Below, one piece after another: positions 13,864 to 21,998 of a stretch of 40,398 nt of DNA. The notes under the pieces were generated by a model. That model saw only the letters and a program-made list of their open reading frames with translations. It did not search any database and was not told where the DNA came from. The DNA is from CAZKMQ01 sp964554065 (GTDB taxonomy: Bacteria; Patescibacteriota; Patescibacteriia; Magasanikbacterales; JBBTQS01). A program made the position numbers and the translations under genes. The DNA lies in contig CAZKMQ010000002.1 in assembly GCA_964554065.1 (NCBI GenBank), forward strand, positions 1 through 40,398, written 5' to 3'. The first letter of the stretch is position 1; each line of letters opens with the position of its first letter.

Positions 13864-13958
13864 GCGGGAGAAGCTACCATAATTCTGCGTAAAGTTCGTG
13901 GTCCGCTGTGAAACCGGCACGAGGTAGAGGCATGGGAAACATGTTGCGCTAAACCCGC
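13864..13958 (+). ncRNA. Structured leader of the alpha-CTD gene
   Basis: GCGGG 13864-13868 can pair with CCCGC 13954-13958. Inside this, CTACC 13874-13878 pairs with GGTAG 13923-13927 and encloses CGTG/CACG plus CCG/CGG. A separate CATG-GGAAA-CATG hairpin lies at 13931-13943. The result is a multibranch fold like a riboswitch or protein-binding leader. A mini-ORF, MGNMLR, at 13932-13952 has GAGG seven bases upstream. I could not match it to TPP, SAM, cobalamin, glycine or fluoride classes. Confidence 0.5.
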
Positions 13959-13999
13959 AATGTAGTGAGAGTTTTTTACAATAGATAGAGAGGTGAAAC

Positions 14000-15379
14000 A
14001 TGACTGTTCGTACCGGTCGTGTAAGTGCCCAGGAGAAAGCGCGTCGCGAACGCGTTGCAGGAAGTCTTGCTGGTAAGTTCGGCAAAGCTACTGACATGAT
14101 TCTCCAGGGAAAGCGTACACCTGATCAAGCAAAAGTACTGGAGCGAGCGCTACAAGCGTTTCGTGATGGTCAGCTTGTGGGTGTTGTGTGTAGAGCGCAA
14201 ACCGCAGATGCAGCACAGCTGCAGCCAGTATTGTCACTTCTTGTGGCAGACTCGGCTATGCCTGATGATCTGAAGAAGTACTTCCGCCAACGTGGTGTGC
14301 GGTACATCGGTGAGATCTACAAGCTGATCTGGGATAATCGCGGTAAGGGCATGCGTGAGCGTCGTGAGCAAGTCTTTGACTTTCTTAAGTTGACGCTTGG
14401 TTTGCCAGAACAAGTGAACGTGGATGTGATGTGGCGGCCCCCATACTGGGACGATGCAGGATTCCTCGCTTTGCTGAACCAGCCTGTGGGCGCAGTGGTG
14501 ACTGATACTGGTTATTACGATCGCGGCAAGCATGGTAGAGGAAGCTATCGTCCAGGTCATCGTTGGATGTATGCTAGAAAAACCCGGATGCGTTTTCTGC
14601 ATGAAAAGGGTATTCACTACGCTGGTGACTATCTGCGGTCTGGTCGTGTTCCTGAACCTGGTTCCCATGGTACTACTCTGGGTGACTGGGGTATGGGATC
14701 GATTAAGAACAAGCAGTCCACCTTGCAGAAGAACAGTGGGTTGTGGGCTGCTGCGCTTGTGCCACTGGACTGGTCTGCTCCTAAGGAGATTCCGTCTGAG
14801 TGGGTGGAAGAGCTGCTGCTGATCGATCAAGAGATGGCAGAAGACGAAGCTCGTGCTTTAGAGCGTGAGCAAGAAGCACAGCGCAAGCATGAAGAGCAGT
14901 ACAATCTTGAAGAGCGTAAGCGCCGGGTGTTTGAAAAATCTCACGGATTGATTTATGCATTTCGAGCGTCTTTGGCTTCTCCTACTGACGTTTATGAGTA
15001 TCTAAGGGGGTTGAATCTCTTTCGGTCGGTGGATGAGCTCGAGATTTCTGTGCGTAACTCCATCACTTTGCGTAACGCCAGAATTCGTTTTGTTGGTGAG
15101 CTGGTCTGTAGAACTGAAGCGGAGTATCTCAGGTTCAAGAATTCTGGTAGGAAGTCCTTGAAGGAGATCAGGGAAGCTCTTGCAGAGATGGGGTTGTCCT
15201 TGGGGATGTTCCAGGATCCGATTTCGCTGGGTTACCTTAATGCGGTTCTGAGTGTTTGCAAAACAGGTGTTTCATCTGCGCAACAAGACTACGAGTTGAT
15301 CAAGGGTGCTCTTATCAAGCATAGAGCGGCGACAAATCCTGATCCACTGGCTGAAGCGTGGGAGGACGCTGAAGAGTAG
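14000..15379 (+). CDS. Protein with C-terminal RNA polymerase alpha-CTD domain and two alpha-CTD-like regions
   Basis: The 459-residue protein has at residues 340-403 a clear homologue of the RNA polymerase alpha C-terminal domain. VDELEISVRNSITLR, then FVGELVCRTEAEYLRF and GRKSLKEIREALAEMGLSLG follow the E. coli alpha-CTD almost position by position. Residues equivalent to the DNA contacts R265, N294, G296, K298 and S299 are R352, N381, G383, K385 and S386. Residues about 84-136 (RGVRYIGEIYKLIW...) and 195-252 (KGIHYAGDYLRSG..., WGMGSIKNKQSTLQKNSGLW) look like two further, diverged copies. A charged coiled coil at about 275-312 links them. There is no alpha N-terminal domain, so it is not an RNA polymerase subunit. 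A DNA-binding transcription regulator is likely (inference). GAGGTG supports the ATG. Confidence 0.82.
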   Translation: MTVRTGRVSAQEKARRERVAGSLAGKFGKATDMILQGKRTPDQAKVLERALQAFRDGQLVGVVCRAQTADAAQLQPVLSLLVADSAMPDDLKKYFRQRGVRYIGEIYKLIWDNRGKGMRERREQVFDFLKLTLGLPEQVNVDVMWRPPYWDDAGFLALLNQPVGAVVTDTGYYDRGKHGRGSYRPGHRWMYARKTRMRFLHEKGIHYAGDYLRSGRVPEPGSHGTTLGDWGMGSIKNKQSTLQKNSGLWAAALVPLDWSAPKEIPSEWVEELLLIDQEMAEDEARALEREQEAQRKHEEQYNLEERKRRVFEKSHGLIYAFRASLASPTDVYEYLRGLNLFRSVDELEISVRNSITLRNARIRFVGELVCRTEAEYLRFKNSGRKSLKEIREALAEMGLSLGMFQDPISLGYLNAVLSVCKTGVSSAQQDYELIKGALIKHRAATNPDPLAEAWEDAEE

Positions 15380-15400
15380 TAGTCTAGCATCGTAACTAAC

Positions 15401-15433
15401 AAGGCCCAAGCAGCAACAACTGCTTGGGCCTTT
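15401..15433 (+). terminator. Terminator of the alpha-CTD gene
   Basis: GGCCCAAGCAG/CTGCTTGGGCC, 11 bp, is flanked by AA/TT, with only a short T-tract after it. It sits in the 90-base gap before leuS. Confidence 0.8.
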
Positions 15434-15459
15434 ACTTTTGTCTGGTTTTTCGCCACAAT
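15431..15459 (+). promoter_or_regulatory. Possible leuS promoter giving a very short leader
   Basis: TTTACT 15431-15436 and CACAAT 15454-15459 are 17 bases apart, ten bases before the ATG at 15469. It begins inside the preceding terminator's T-tract. Confidence 0.45.
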
Positions 15460-15468
15460 GGAGTCACT

Positions 15469-18363
15469 ATGGAGAAATACGATTTTAAAAAGTCTGAGAA
15501 AAAGTGGCAGAAGTATTGGGAAAAGCATGGCACATTTCGTGCGCATGATTTTAAAATGGATAAGCCAAAGTATTATCCGCTTGTTGAGTTTCCTTATCCA
15601 TCAGGAGTTGGTTTGCATGTTGGTCATCCGCGGCCGTATACTGCCTTGGATATTGTTGCGCGCAAGCGGCGTATGGAGGGATATAATGTATTGTTTCCAA
15701 TTGGGTGGGACGCGTTTGGTTTGCCAACAGAAAATTATGCGATTAAGACAGGTCGGCCGCCTGCTGAAGTTACTGCTGAAAATATTGCGAATTTCACAAA
15801 GCAGATTAAGTCTCTTGGTATTGGTTTTGATTGGTCGCGTGAGGTTAACACAACGGATCCATCATATTATAAATGGACGCAGTGGATTTTCTTGCAGTTA
15901 TATAAGGAGGGGTTGGCATATAAAGCGAACATTCCAGTGAATTGGTGTTTGAGTTGCAAAATTGGACTGGCAAATGAAGAGGTTGTTGATGGTGCGTGTG
16001 AGCGTTGTGGTGGTGAGGTGGAAAAGCGTGACAAAGAGCAATGGATGCTTGCGATCACAAAGTATGCTGATCGCTTGCTTGAGGATTTGGACACTGTAGA
16101 TTATATTTCGCGCACAAAAGTTCAACAGAAAAATTGGATTGGAAAAAGCGAAGGTGCTGAATTGGAATTTGCTATTGATGGAAGTGATGCAAAGATTCGT
16201 GTGTTTACAACTCGGCCAGACACATTATTTGGCGCTACGTATATGGTGCTCGCACCTGAGCATGAATTGGTGGAAAGTTTGAAAGAAAAAATAACTAATT
16301 GGGCGGCAGTTGAAAAATATCGCAGCGCCTCACGCAAAGTTAAAGAAATTGACCGAGTGGCTGAAGGTCGCGCTAAGACCGGTGTTGCTTTGGAGGGTGT
16401 TTTTGCGGTGAATCCTGCAAATGAGGAAAAGATTCCTGTTTGGATTGCAGATTATGTTCTTGCATCATATGGAACTGGTGCGATTATGGCTGTGCCAGCG
16501 CATGATGAGCGGGACATGGAATTTGCAAAGCAATTTGATTTGTCCGTGGTCGAGGTTGTTGATGAGGATGGCGTATTGGTGAGCTCAGGTGAATTCGATG
16601 GATTGGATTGGGAGGATGCAAAATGGGCGATCACTAAAAAAGTTGGTGGTAATCGCACTACGCAGTTCAAGTTGCGCGATTGGGTTTTTTCACGTCAACG
16701 ATATTGGGGTGAACCGATTCCTTTGGTGTATTGTAAAAAGTGTGCGGATTGGATTGCATTACCCGAAGATCAGCTTCCACTTGAGTTGCCAATTGTTGAA
16801 AAGTACGAGCCAACAGATAATGGTGAGTCTCCGCTTGCGTCTATTGACGATTGGGTGAAGACAGAATGTCCGAGTTGTGGAGGGTCTGCACGACGTGAAA
16901 CAGATACAATGCCGAATTGGGCAGGGAGCAGTTGGTATTTTTTGCGGTATACTGCAGCGGATGATGAGTTATTTACGCGTGAGAAATCTTGGCAGCGCGA
17001 TTCAATCGAGCACAACGAACATGATGCTGCGGTTTGGGAGACATTTTTGAAAGTGCGTGAGATTGCAAAGAATGAGGGTGTGGACTTTTGGGTGTGTGGC
17101 AGTCTTATGATAAATGCTTTGAATCGCAGTGTGTGGGAGCACATGGATGATCTAGATATTCATGTGCATGGTTGTGATTATGAAAAATTCATTGCTGCAC
17201 TTGTTGGTGCAGGAATGGTTGAAAATAATCGTCGTGAAGGTAGCGTGCAAATTACACATGGTCAGGTTGATGTTGAATTGGTTGAAGTAATTGATGAAGG
17301 TGGTGATGACTATTCTTATTACAGTAATGGGCAGAAGATTCTGATGGCGCATAATGATTTGGAACATGTTGAGCGTGGTTTGTTAAATGGAGTTTCTTTC
17401 AGAACTGTATCGCCATATCATGCGTTATATCAATATACATATTTGAAAAAATATTTTGAGCGTGCAAAGGAGGGTGATGAAGATAAGAAAAAGTTTTTGC
17501 ATGATTATTTGAGTGCGCCAATTAATTATTGGATGGGTGTGGATTGGTACAATGGTGGCATGGAGCACACGGTTTTGCATTTGTTGTATTCACGGTTTTG
17601 GAATAAATTCTTGTTTGATATTGGTGTTGTGCCGACTTCGGAGCCTTATAACAAGCGTACAAGTCATGGATTGATTTTGGCTAAGGGTGGTGAGAAAATG
17701 AGTAAGTCGCGCGGCAATGTTGTGAATCCTGATGAGATCGTGGAAAAGTATGGTGCTGATGTGTTTCGCATGTATGAAATGTTCATCGGGCCGTTTGATC
17801 AGGCAGCTCATTGGGATCCGCAAGGGCTTATGGGTGTGAAACGTTTTATTGATAAGGTTTGGAAGTTGCAATCCAAGGTTGAAGATGCTGAGCAGGATGA
17901 TGTGATGTTGCAGAAAGTGAATTATCTTATTCACAAGGTTAGCGTAGATGTTGAGGCAATGCGATTTAATACTGCAATTTCTGCCATGATGGAATTTGTT
18001 AATTATTGTTCGGGCCTTGATGAGGTGCCGTTGTCTTCAATGCGCTTGTTAGTTAAGGTGTTGTCTCCGTTTGCACCACATATGGCTGAGGAGTTATGGG
18101 AGAAGTGGGGTGATAAAGAATTGTCTATTAGTAAATCTGATTGGCCGCGTGCAAATCCTGACTTATTGATACTTAGTGAAGTTACATATGCGGTTCAGGT
18201 CAATGGTAAGTTGCGTGCAACAATCACAGTTGATGCAGATGTTCCGGAAGATGAAGTGCAGGAATTGGCTTTGGTGCATGAGAAGGTTGTGAAATGGTTG
18301 GATGGCAAAAAACCCAAGAAGGTTATTTTGGTAAAAGGTAAGATGGTGAGCATTGTTGTGTAA
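15469..18363 (+). CDS. leuS: Leucyl-tRNA synthetase with an inserted nucleotidyltransferase-like domain
   Basis: This enzyme attaches leucine to tRNA-Leu. The 964-residue protein has the HIGH-type motif HVGH in PYPSGVGLHVGHPRPYT and zinc-like cysteines near 162-185. The editing domain has TRPDTLFGATYMV and YGTGAIMAVPAHDERD, and KMSKSRGN lies near 744-751. The length is about 150-180 residues more than usual. The excess lies between SSWYFLRYTAADDELF and INYWMGVDWYNGG, at about residues 503-680. It contains CGSLMINALN (G544-S545), DDLDIHV (D561, D563) and VDVELVEV (D601), the layout of the nucleotidyltransferase fold. The conserved catalytic core resumes intact after it. The start at 15469 directly precedes EKYDFKKSEKKWQ, with GGAG upstream. 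Confidence 0.95.
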   Translation: MEKYDFKKSEKKWQKYWEKHGTFRAHDFKMDKPKYYPLVEFPYPSGVGLHVGHPRPYTALDIVARKRRMEGYNVLFPIGWDAFGLPTENYAIKTGRPPAEVTAENIANFTKQIKSLGIGFDWSREVNTTDPSYYKWTQWIFLQLYKEGLAYKANIPVNWCLSCKIGLANEEVVDGACERCGGEVEKRDKEQWMLAITKYADRLLEDLDTVDYISRTKVQQKNWIGKSEGAELEFAIDGSDAKIRVFTTRPDTLFGATYMVLAPEHELVESLKEKITNWAAVEKYRSASRKVKEIDRVAEGRAKTGVALEGVFAVNPANEEKIPVWIADYVLASYGTGAIMAVPAHDERDMEFAKQFDLSVVEVVDEDGVLVSSGEFDGLDWEDAKWAITKKVGGNRTTQFKLRDWVFSRQRYWGEPIPLVYCKKCADWIALPEDQLPLELPIVEKYEPTDNGESPLASIDDWVKTECPSCGGSARRETDTMPNWAGSSWYFLRYTAADDELFTREKSWQRDSIEHNEHDAAVWETFLKVREIAKNEGVDFWVCGSLMINALNRSVWEHMDDLDIHVHGCDYEKFIAALVGAGMVENNRREGSVQITHGQVDVELVEVIDEGGDDYSYYSNGQKILMAHNDLEHVERGLLNGVSFRTVSPYHALYQYTYLKKYFERAKEGDEDKKKFLHDYLSAPINYWMGVDWYNGGMEHTVLHLLYSRFWNKFLFDIGVVPTSEPYNKRTSHGLILAKGGEKMSKSRGNVVNPDEIVEKYGADVFRMYEMFIGPFDQAAHWDPQGLMGVKRFIDKVWKLQSKVEDAEQDDVMLQKVNYLIHKVSVDVEAMRFNTAISAMMEFVNYCSGLDEVPLSSMRLLVKVLSPFAPHMAEELWEKWGDKELSISKSDWPRANPDLLILSEVTYAVQVNGKLRATITVDADVPEDEVQELALVHEKVVKWLDGKKPKKVILVKGKMVSIVV

Positions 18364-18382
18364 ACAGTTTATCCTGAAATTA

Positions 18383-18407
18383 TCCAGGCTAGCGCCTGGA
18401 TTTTTTT
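18383..18407 (+). terminator. leuS terminator
   Basis: TCCAGGC-TAGC-GCCTGGA is followed by seven T. Confidence 0.9.
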
Positions 18408-18436
18408 GTTGTTGAATTGTACAATGATCTAATTCT

Positions 18437-19735
18437 ATGATTACAAAAATTATACAGTCGCCTTCGCAGCGCTTTGTGTGGGTATGTTTGATTGTGCTTA
18501 TTGTGATGGGGGTGCGAGTATTTGTGCAAGAAAGATATATTACAACTAAAGTGAATATTGAGGATTATGTAGAATTCACAGGAGTTGTAGATAGAGAAGA
18601 GGTAGTGCGTGGGAATCAGCAAGAGTTGATAGTTCGTGATGGTGAGGATGTAACACAAGTAAAGTTGTTCGCTTATCCGCAATATAAGTATGGCAATTAT
18701 ATCCGCGTGTGGTGCAGTCGAAGTAGACCTGAGTCATATTACGGAAGATATTTGCGTATGCAAGGTATTGGTTATATTTGCGACAATTCTGAAGTGGAAC
18801 TTGTTGAGCAAGATGGTGGTTTTTTGTTTAAAAAAATACTCTACACAGTTAGGCGAAAAACCAGTGAGCAGATTAATCGTATTTGGCCAGAGCCGCATGC
18901 TGCGCTCGTAGCAGGAATTTTGTATGGCGCACGCGTTAACATGCCGATGCAGCTCAAAGAGGAATTTTCTATTGTTGGGCTGACGCATATTATGGCTGTG
19001 TCTGGATACAATGTCACAATCATCGCAAATGTGATTATGCATTTATTGCGTGGCGTTGGTGTTAGACGAAAGCGAGCTTTTTGGTTTGTATTTGTTGCAG
19101 TTGTGCTTTTTGTTATCTTTGTTGGATCAAGTGCATCTGCAGTGCGTGCAGGAATCATGGGTATTGTTGGTTTGCTTGGTCGCACACTTGGGCGCGGCGG
19201 AAGCGCCGCGCCATTATTAGTTCTTGCTGCTCTGCTTATGACTTTGCATAATCCTATGGTGCTTCTTTATGATGCTGGATTTCATTTGTCTATGCTCGCA
19301 ACTATTGGATTGATTTATGGATCGCATCGTGTTGAGTTGGTGTTATGGTGGGTGACAGATAGGTTCGAGTTGCGACAGATTATTGCAACAACGATTAGTG
19401 CGATTGCTGCAACAGCACCTTATATAAGCTGGTCATTTGGCAGCGTGTCAATTATTTCACTATTTGCTAACGTAGTTATTTTGCCTGTTATACCTTTGCT
19501 TATGATGAGTAGTGCTGTTGCAGTTGGTGCTGGGGTGTTGAGTGTGTCACTTGGGCTACTAATTGGAAGTGTTGCATGGATAATTTCGTCGTATGTTACT
19601 GCTATTGTGCACTTGTTAGCTCAGCTTCCATTTGCAAATGTGCAGTTTTCGATTTCGTTTTGGATGATGATAGTTATGTATGTTGGTTTATGGTTATTAC
19701 TTCAAAAAAAATTATCACAGTCAGTTGCGCCTTGA
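18437..19735 (+). CDS. comEC: ComEC/Rec2 DNA-uptake channel, membrane part
   Basis: ComEC forms the inner-membrane channel for single-stranded DNA in natural transformation. The 432-residue protein has an N-terminal anchor, a soluble region at about 35-130 resembling the ComEC OB-fold domain, and then the Competence domain. That domain has LVAGILYGARVNMP, LKEEFSIVGLTHIMAVSGYNVTI and about eight membrane helices up to residue 425. The metallo-beta-lactamase domain that follows in full-length ComEC is absent here and is encoded by the next, overlapping gene. A TACAAT at 18420-18425 lies 11 bases before the ATG and there is no ribosome-binding site, suggesting a leaderless mRNA. Confidence 0.9.
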   Translation: MITKIIQSPSQRFVWVCLIVLIVMGVRVFVQERYITTKVNIEDYVEFTGVVDREEVVRGNQQELIVRDGEDVTQVKLFAYPQYKYGNYIRVWCSRSRPESYYGRYLRMQGIGYICDNSEVELVEQDGGFLFKKILYTVRRKTSEQINRIWPEPHAALVAGILYGARVNMPMQLKEEFSIVGLTHIMAVSGYNVTIIANVIMHLLRGVGVRRKRAFWFVFVAVVLFVIFVGSSASAVRAGIMGIVGLLGRTLGRGGSAAPLLVLAALLMTLHNPMVLLYDAGFHLSMLATIGLIYGSHRVELVLWWVTDRFELRQIIATTISAIAATAPYISWSFGSVSIISLFANVVILPVIPLLMMSSAVAVGAGVLSVSLGLLIGSVAWIISSYVTAIVHLLAQLPFANVQFSISFWMMIVMYVGLWLLLQKKLSQSVAP

Positions 19736-20499
19736 TTTTGTTTTGTATTTTATATGTGCAGAAATATAATTTAGATGCGAAGATTTATTATCTTGATGTT
19801 GGCCAGGGTGACGCAACACTTATTCATGTTCCTCCACATACGCAAATGCTTGTTGATTGTGGTAAAACCGATCAGGTGCTTGAGGCGATTGGTCGTAATC
19901 AAGCTTATTATGATCGCACTATAGAGTATTTGGTAGTTACTCATGCAGATTTGGATCATTATGGTGGTTGTATTGCTGTGCTTGAGCGGTTTGATGTTGT
20001 GAAAGTGTATTATAATGGCTTGGAAAAAGATTATGATCCAGCGTGGCGTGCTTTTATGAAGGCAATTTATGATTCAGATGCGGAATTGATTGTAATTAGT
20101 GAGCGTGTTCAGTGGGAGATAGGAGGGTTATATATTCGATCGTTAGGTGGCTTGGATTTGAGTGAGGGGAATAACGCGTCAGTGGTTTTGCAACTTTTTA
20201 GTCCAAACGGAGTGCATTTACTAACCGGTGACGCAGAGCGTGAGCGTGAGGAGTATTTGTCTGCAGAATATGGAAATGCGCTGCGCAGCGATATATACAA
20301 GGTAGGACATCATGGTAGTAAGACTTCGTCTACTGATAGTTTCCTGAAACATGTTGGCGCGAGCATTGGTGTTATTTCTGCAGGTGCAGGTAACCAGTAT
20401 GGACACCCTGCAGCTCGGGTAGTGGCTAGACTTAAGCGCTATGGGATTGAAATACTGGAAACATCTGTTCTCGGGGATGTGCATTTTGTGCTATACTAG
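19690..20499 (+). CDS. Metallo-beta-lactamase domain protein, ComEC C-terminal half
   Basis: The 269-residue protein starts with one membrane anchor (IITVSCALILFCILYV) and continues as a metallo-beta-lactamase fold. YLDVGQGDATLIHVP, the metal motif THADLDHYGG, LLTGDAERERE and KVGHHGSKTSS are exactly the ComEC C-terminal pattern. In ComEC this domain is thought to degrade the non-transported DNA strand. The gene overlaps comEC by 46 bases in another frame and has its own anchor, which points to a genuine split rather than a sequencing frameshift. The ATG at 19690 is chosen because it directly precedes the anchor. Confidence 0.88.
   Translation: MVITSKKIITVSCALILFCILYVQKYNLDAKIYYLDVGQGDATLIHVPPHTQMLVDCGKTDQVLEAIGRNQAYYDRTIEYLVVTHADLDHYGGCIAVLERFDVVKVYYNGLEKDYDPAWRAFMKAIYDSDAELIVISERVQWEIGGLYIRSLGGLDLSEGNNASVVLQLFSPNGVHLLTGDAEREREEYLSAEYGNALRSDIYKVGHHGSKTSSTDSFLKHVGASIGVISAGAGNQYGHPAARVVARLKRYGIEILETSVLGDVHFVLY
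20489..20497 (+). promoter_or_regulatory. Extended -10 element before the calcium-repeat gene
   Basis: TGC-TATACT ends 7 bases before the ATG at 20505, inside the end of the preceding gene. No good -35 is visible. It implies a leaderless transcript. Confidence 0.5.
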
Positions 20500-20504
20500 A
20501 GCAA

Positions 20505-21998
20505 ATGATTTTTATGAAAAAATTAGCAATTGGCTTAGTAGTTTCATTATTTTTGACTGTAACAGCAAGTGCTGCTACAGGTGTTGGATTTGTGCCAAGT
20601 AGTGGTGTGTGGTTTTCAGAGGATGTGTTCTTTGAAGATGACACTGTTAAGTTATATACAGTTGTTGTGAACAATACGTATCAGTCGCTTTCAGGTACGC
20701 TTGGGTTTTATGATAATGATAACTTGATAACTGAGGTGAGTTTTTCAAAAATTAAGTTCGAAGAAGCAAAGCAGGTTGCTGCAACATGGACGCCAAAAGC
20801 AGGAGATCATAATCTAAGTGCCAAGTTCATCACTGTTACTGGAGTTAAGGATGATGGTAGTTCTGAGTCATTAGGTAGTGGATCGTTTACTGGTGGATCT
20901 TCTGTTGTAACCAACTCTCGGTATGTGGATTTAGATACTGATAACGACAATGTTGGTAATGAGGTTGATGATGACGATGATAATGATGGGCTGTCTGACC
21001 AAGAAGAAGTTGGTATTGGTTCAAGTTCGTTAAAAAGTGACAGTGACGATGATGGACTTGGTGATAAACAAGAAGTAGAAAATGGTACTGACCCAACGCG
21101 AGCAGATACAGATGGGGATGGTGTGAATGATCCTGATGATGTGTTTCCTAAAGATGGGGGTGAGTGGTCTGATGTTGACGGCGATGGTATTGGAGATAAT
21201 GGCGATACTGACGATGATAATGATGGTTTGAGCGATAGTGATGAGGCTACACATGGAAGTGATCCGTATAAATCAGATACTGATGGTGATGGTCTTGATG
21301 ATAATTATGAAGTTAGTATTAATTCAGATCCTACAAAAGTGGATACTGATCTTGATGGGTTAGATGATGCTAAGGAAAATACTTTGGGTACTGATGCGCG
21401 CAAAGAAGATACTGATGGTGATGGATTAACTGATGGGAATGAGGTTGATGTAACTGAGACTAATCCGTTGGTTGCTGATTCTGACGGTGATGGGTTAGAT
21501 GATGGTGCAGAACTTGAGTTAGGTACTTCACCTTTGTTCCAGGATTCCGATGCAGACGGTGTTAATGATGATGCTGATCCATTTCCAATGAATAAGAATG
21601 AGTGGATGGATTCAGACGGTGATGGTGTTGGTGATAACGAAGATACTGATGATGATAATGATGGTGTACCTGATGAGAAGGAATTGGAGCTAGGTACAGA
21701 TCCACTTAAGAGTGATACTGATGACGATGGATTGAGTGATAAGGATGAAATTGAGGTAGCATATACAAACCCAACTGTGGCTGATAGCGATAATGATGGT
21801 GCGTCTGATGGGTTCGAAGTTGCGCAAGGTACTGATCCAAATTCTGATGGTTCAGTCCCAGATATTAAAGAAGAAGTTGAAGGCGAAGATGGTGAGCCAA
21901 TGTCTATGCGAAAAGTGCTATTGACCTTGGCGATTATTTCATCGTTAGGTGTGCTATTCTTTGCTGGACTGTATGCTGTTAAGCGTAGAGAAAACTAA
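20505..21998 (+). CDS. Secreted, membrane-anchored protein with calcium-binding DxDxDG repeats
   Basis: The 497-residue protein has a signal peptide (MKKLAIGLVVSLFLTVTASAA) and a beta-rich N-terminal domain to about residue 135. A run of Asp-rich thrombospondin type-3-like repeats (DTDGDGLDD, DSDGDGVGD, DTDDDGLSD and variants) covers about 143-450. A membrane helix near the C-terminus (LLTLAIISSLGVLFFAGLY) is followed by KRREN. It should sit outside the cell, tethered, with a calcium-stabilised stalk. ATG 20505 is one candidate start and ATG 20514 another, giving MKK directly. The next gene, also with these repeats, overlaps it by 26 bases. Confidence 0.85.
   Translation: MIFMKKLAIGLVVSLFLTVTASAATGVGFVPSSGVWFSEDVFFEDDTVKLYTVVVNNTYQSLSGTLGFYDNDNLITEVSFSKIKFEEAKQVAATWTPKAGDHNLSAKFITVTGVKDDGSSESLGSGSFTGGSSVVTNSRYVDLDTDNDNVGNEVDDDDDNDGLSDQEEVGIGSSSLKSDSDDDGLGDKQEVENGTDPTRADTDGDGVNDPDDVFPKDGGEWSDVDGDGIGDNGDTDDDNDGLSDSDEATHGSDPYKSDTDGDGLDDNYEVSINSDPTKVDTDLDGLDDAKENTLGTDARKEDTDGDGLTDGNEVDVTETNPLVADSDGDGLDDGAELELGTSPLFQDSDADGVNDDADPFPMNKNEWMDSDGDGVGDNEDTDDDNDGVPDEKELELGTDPLKSDTDDDGLSDKDEIEVAYTNPTVADSDNDGASDGFEVAQGTDPNSDGSVPDIKEEVEGEDGEPMSMRKVLLTLAIISSLGVLFFAGLYAVKRREN

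Noticed and set aside
19576..19689. Longer start of the metallo-beta-lactamase gene
   Set aside because: It would overlap comEC by 160 bases and encode a Cys-rich, unlikely segment before the natural membrane anchor.
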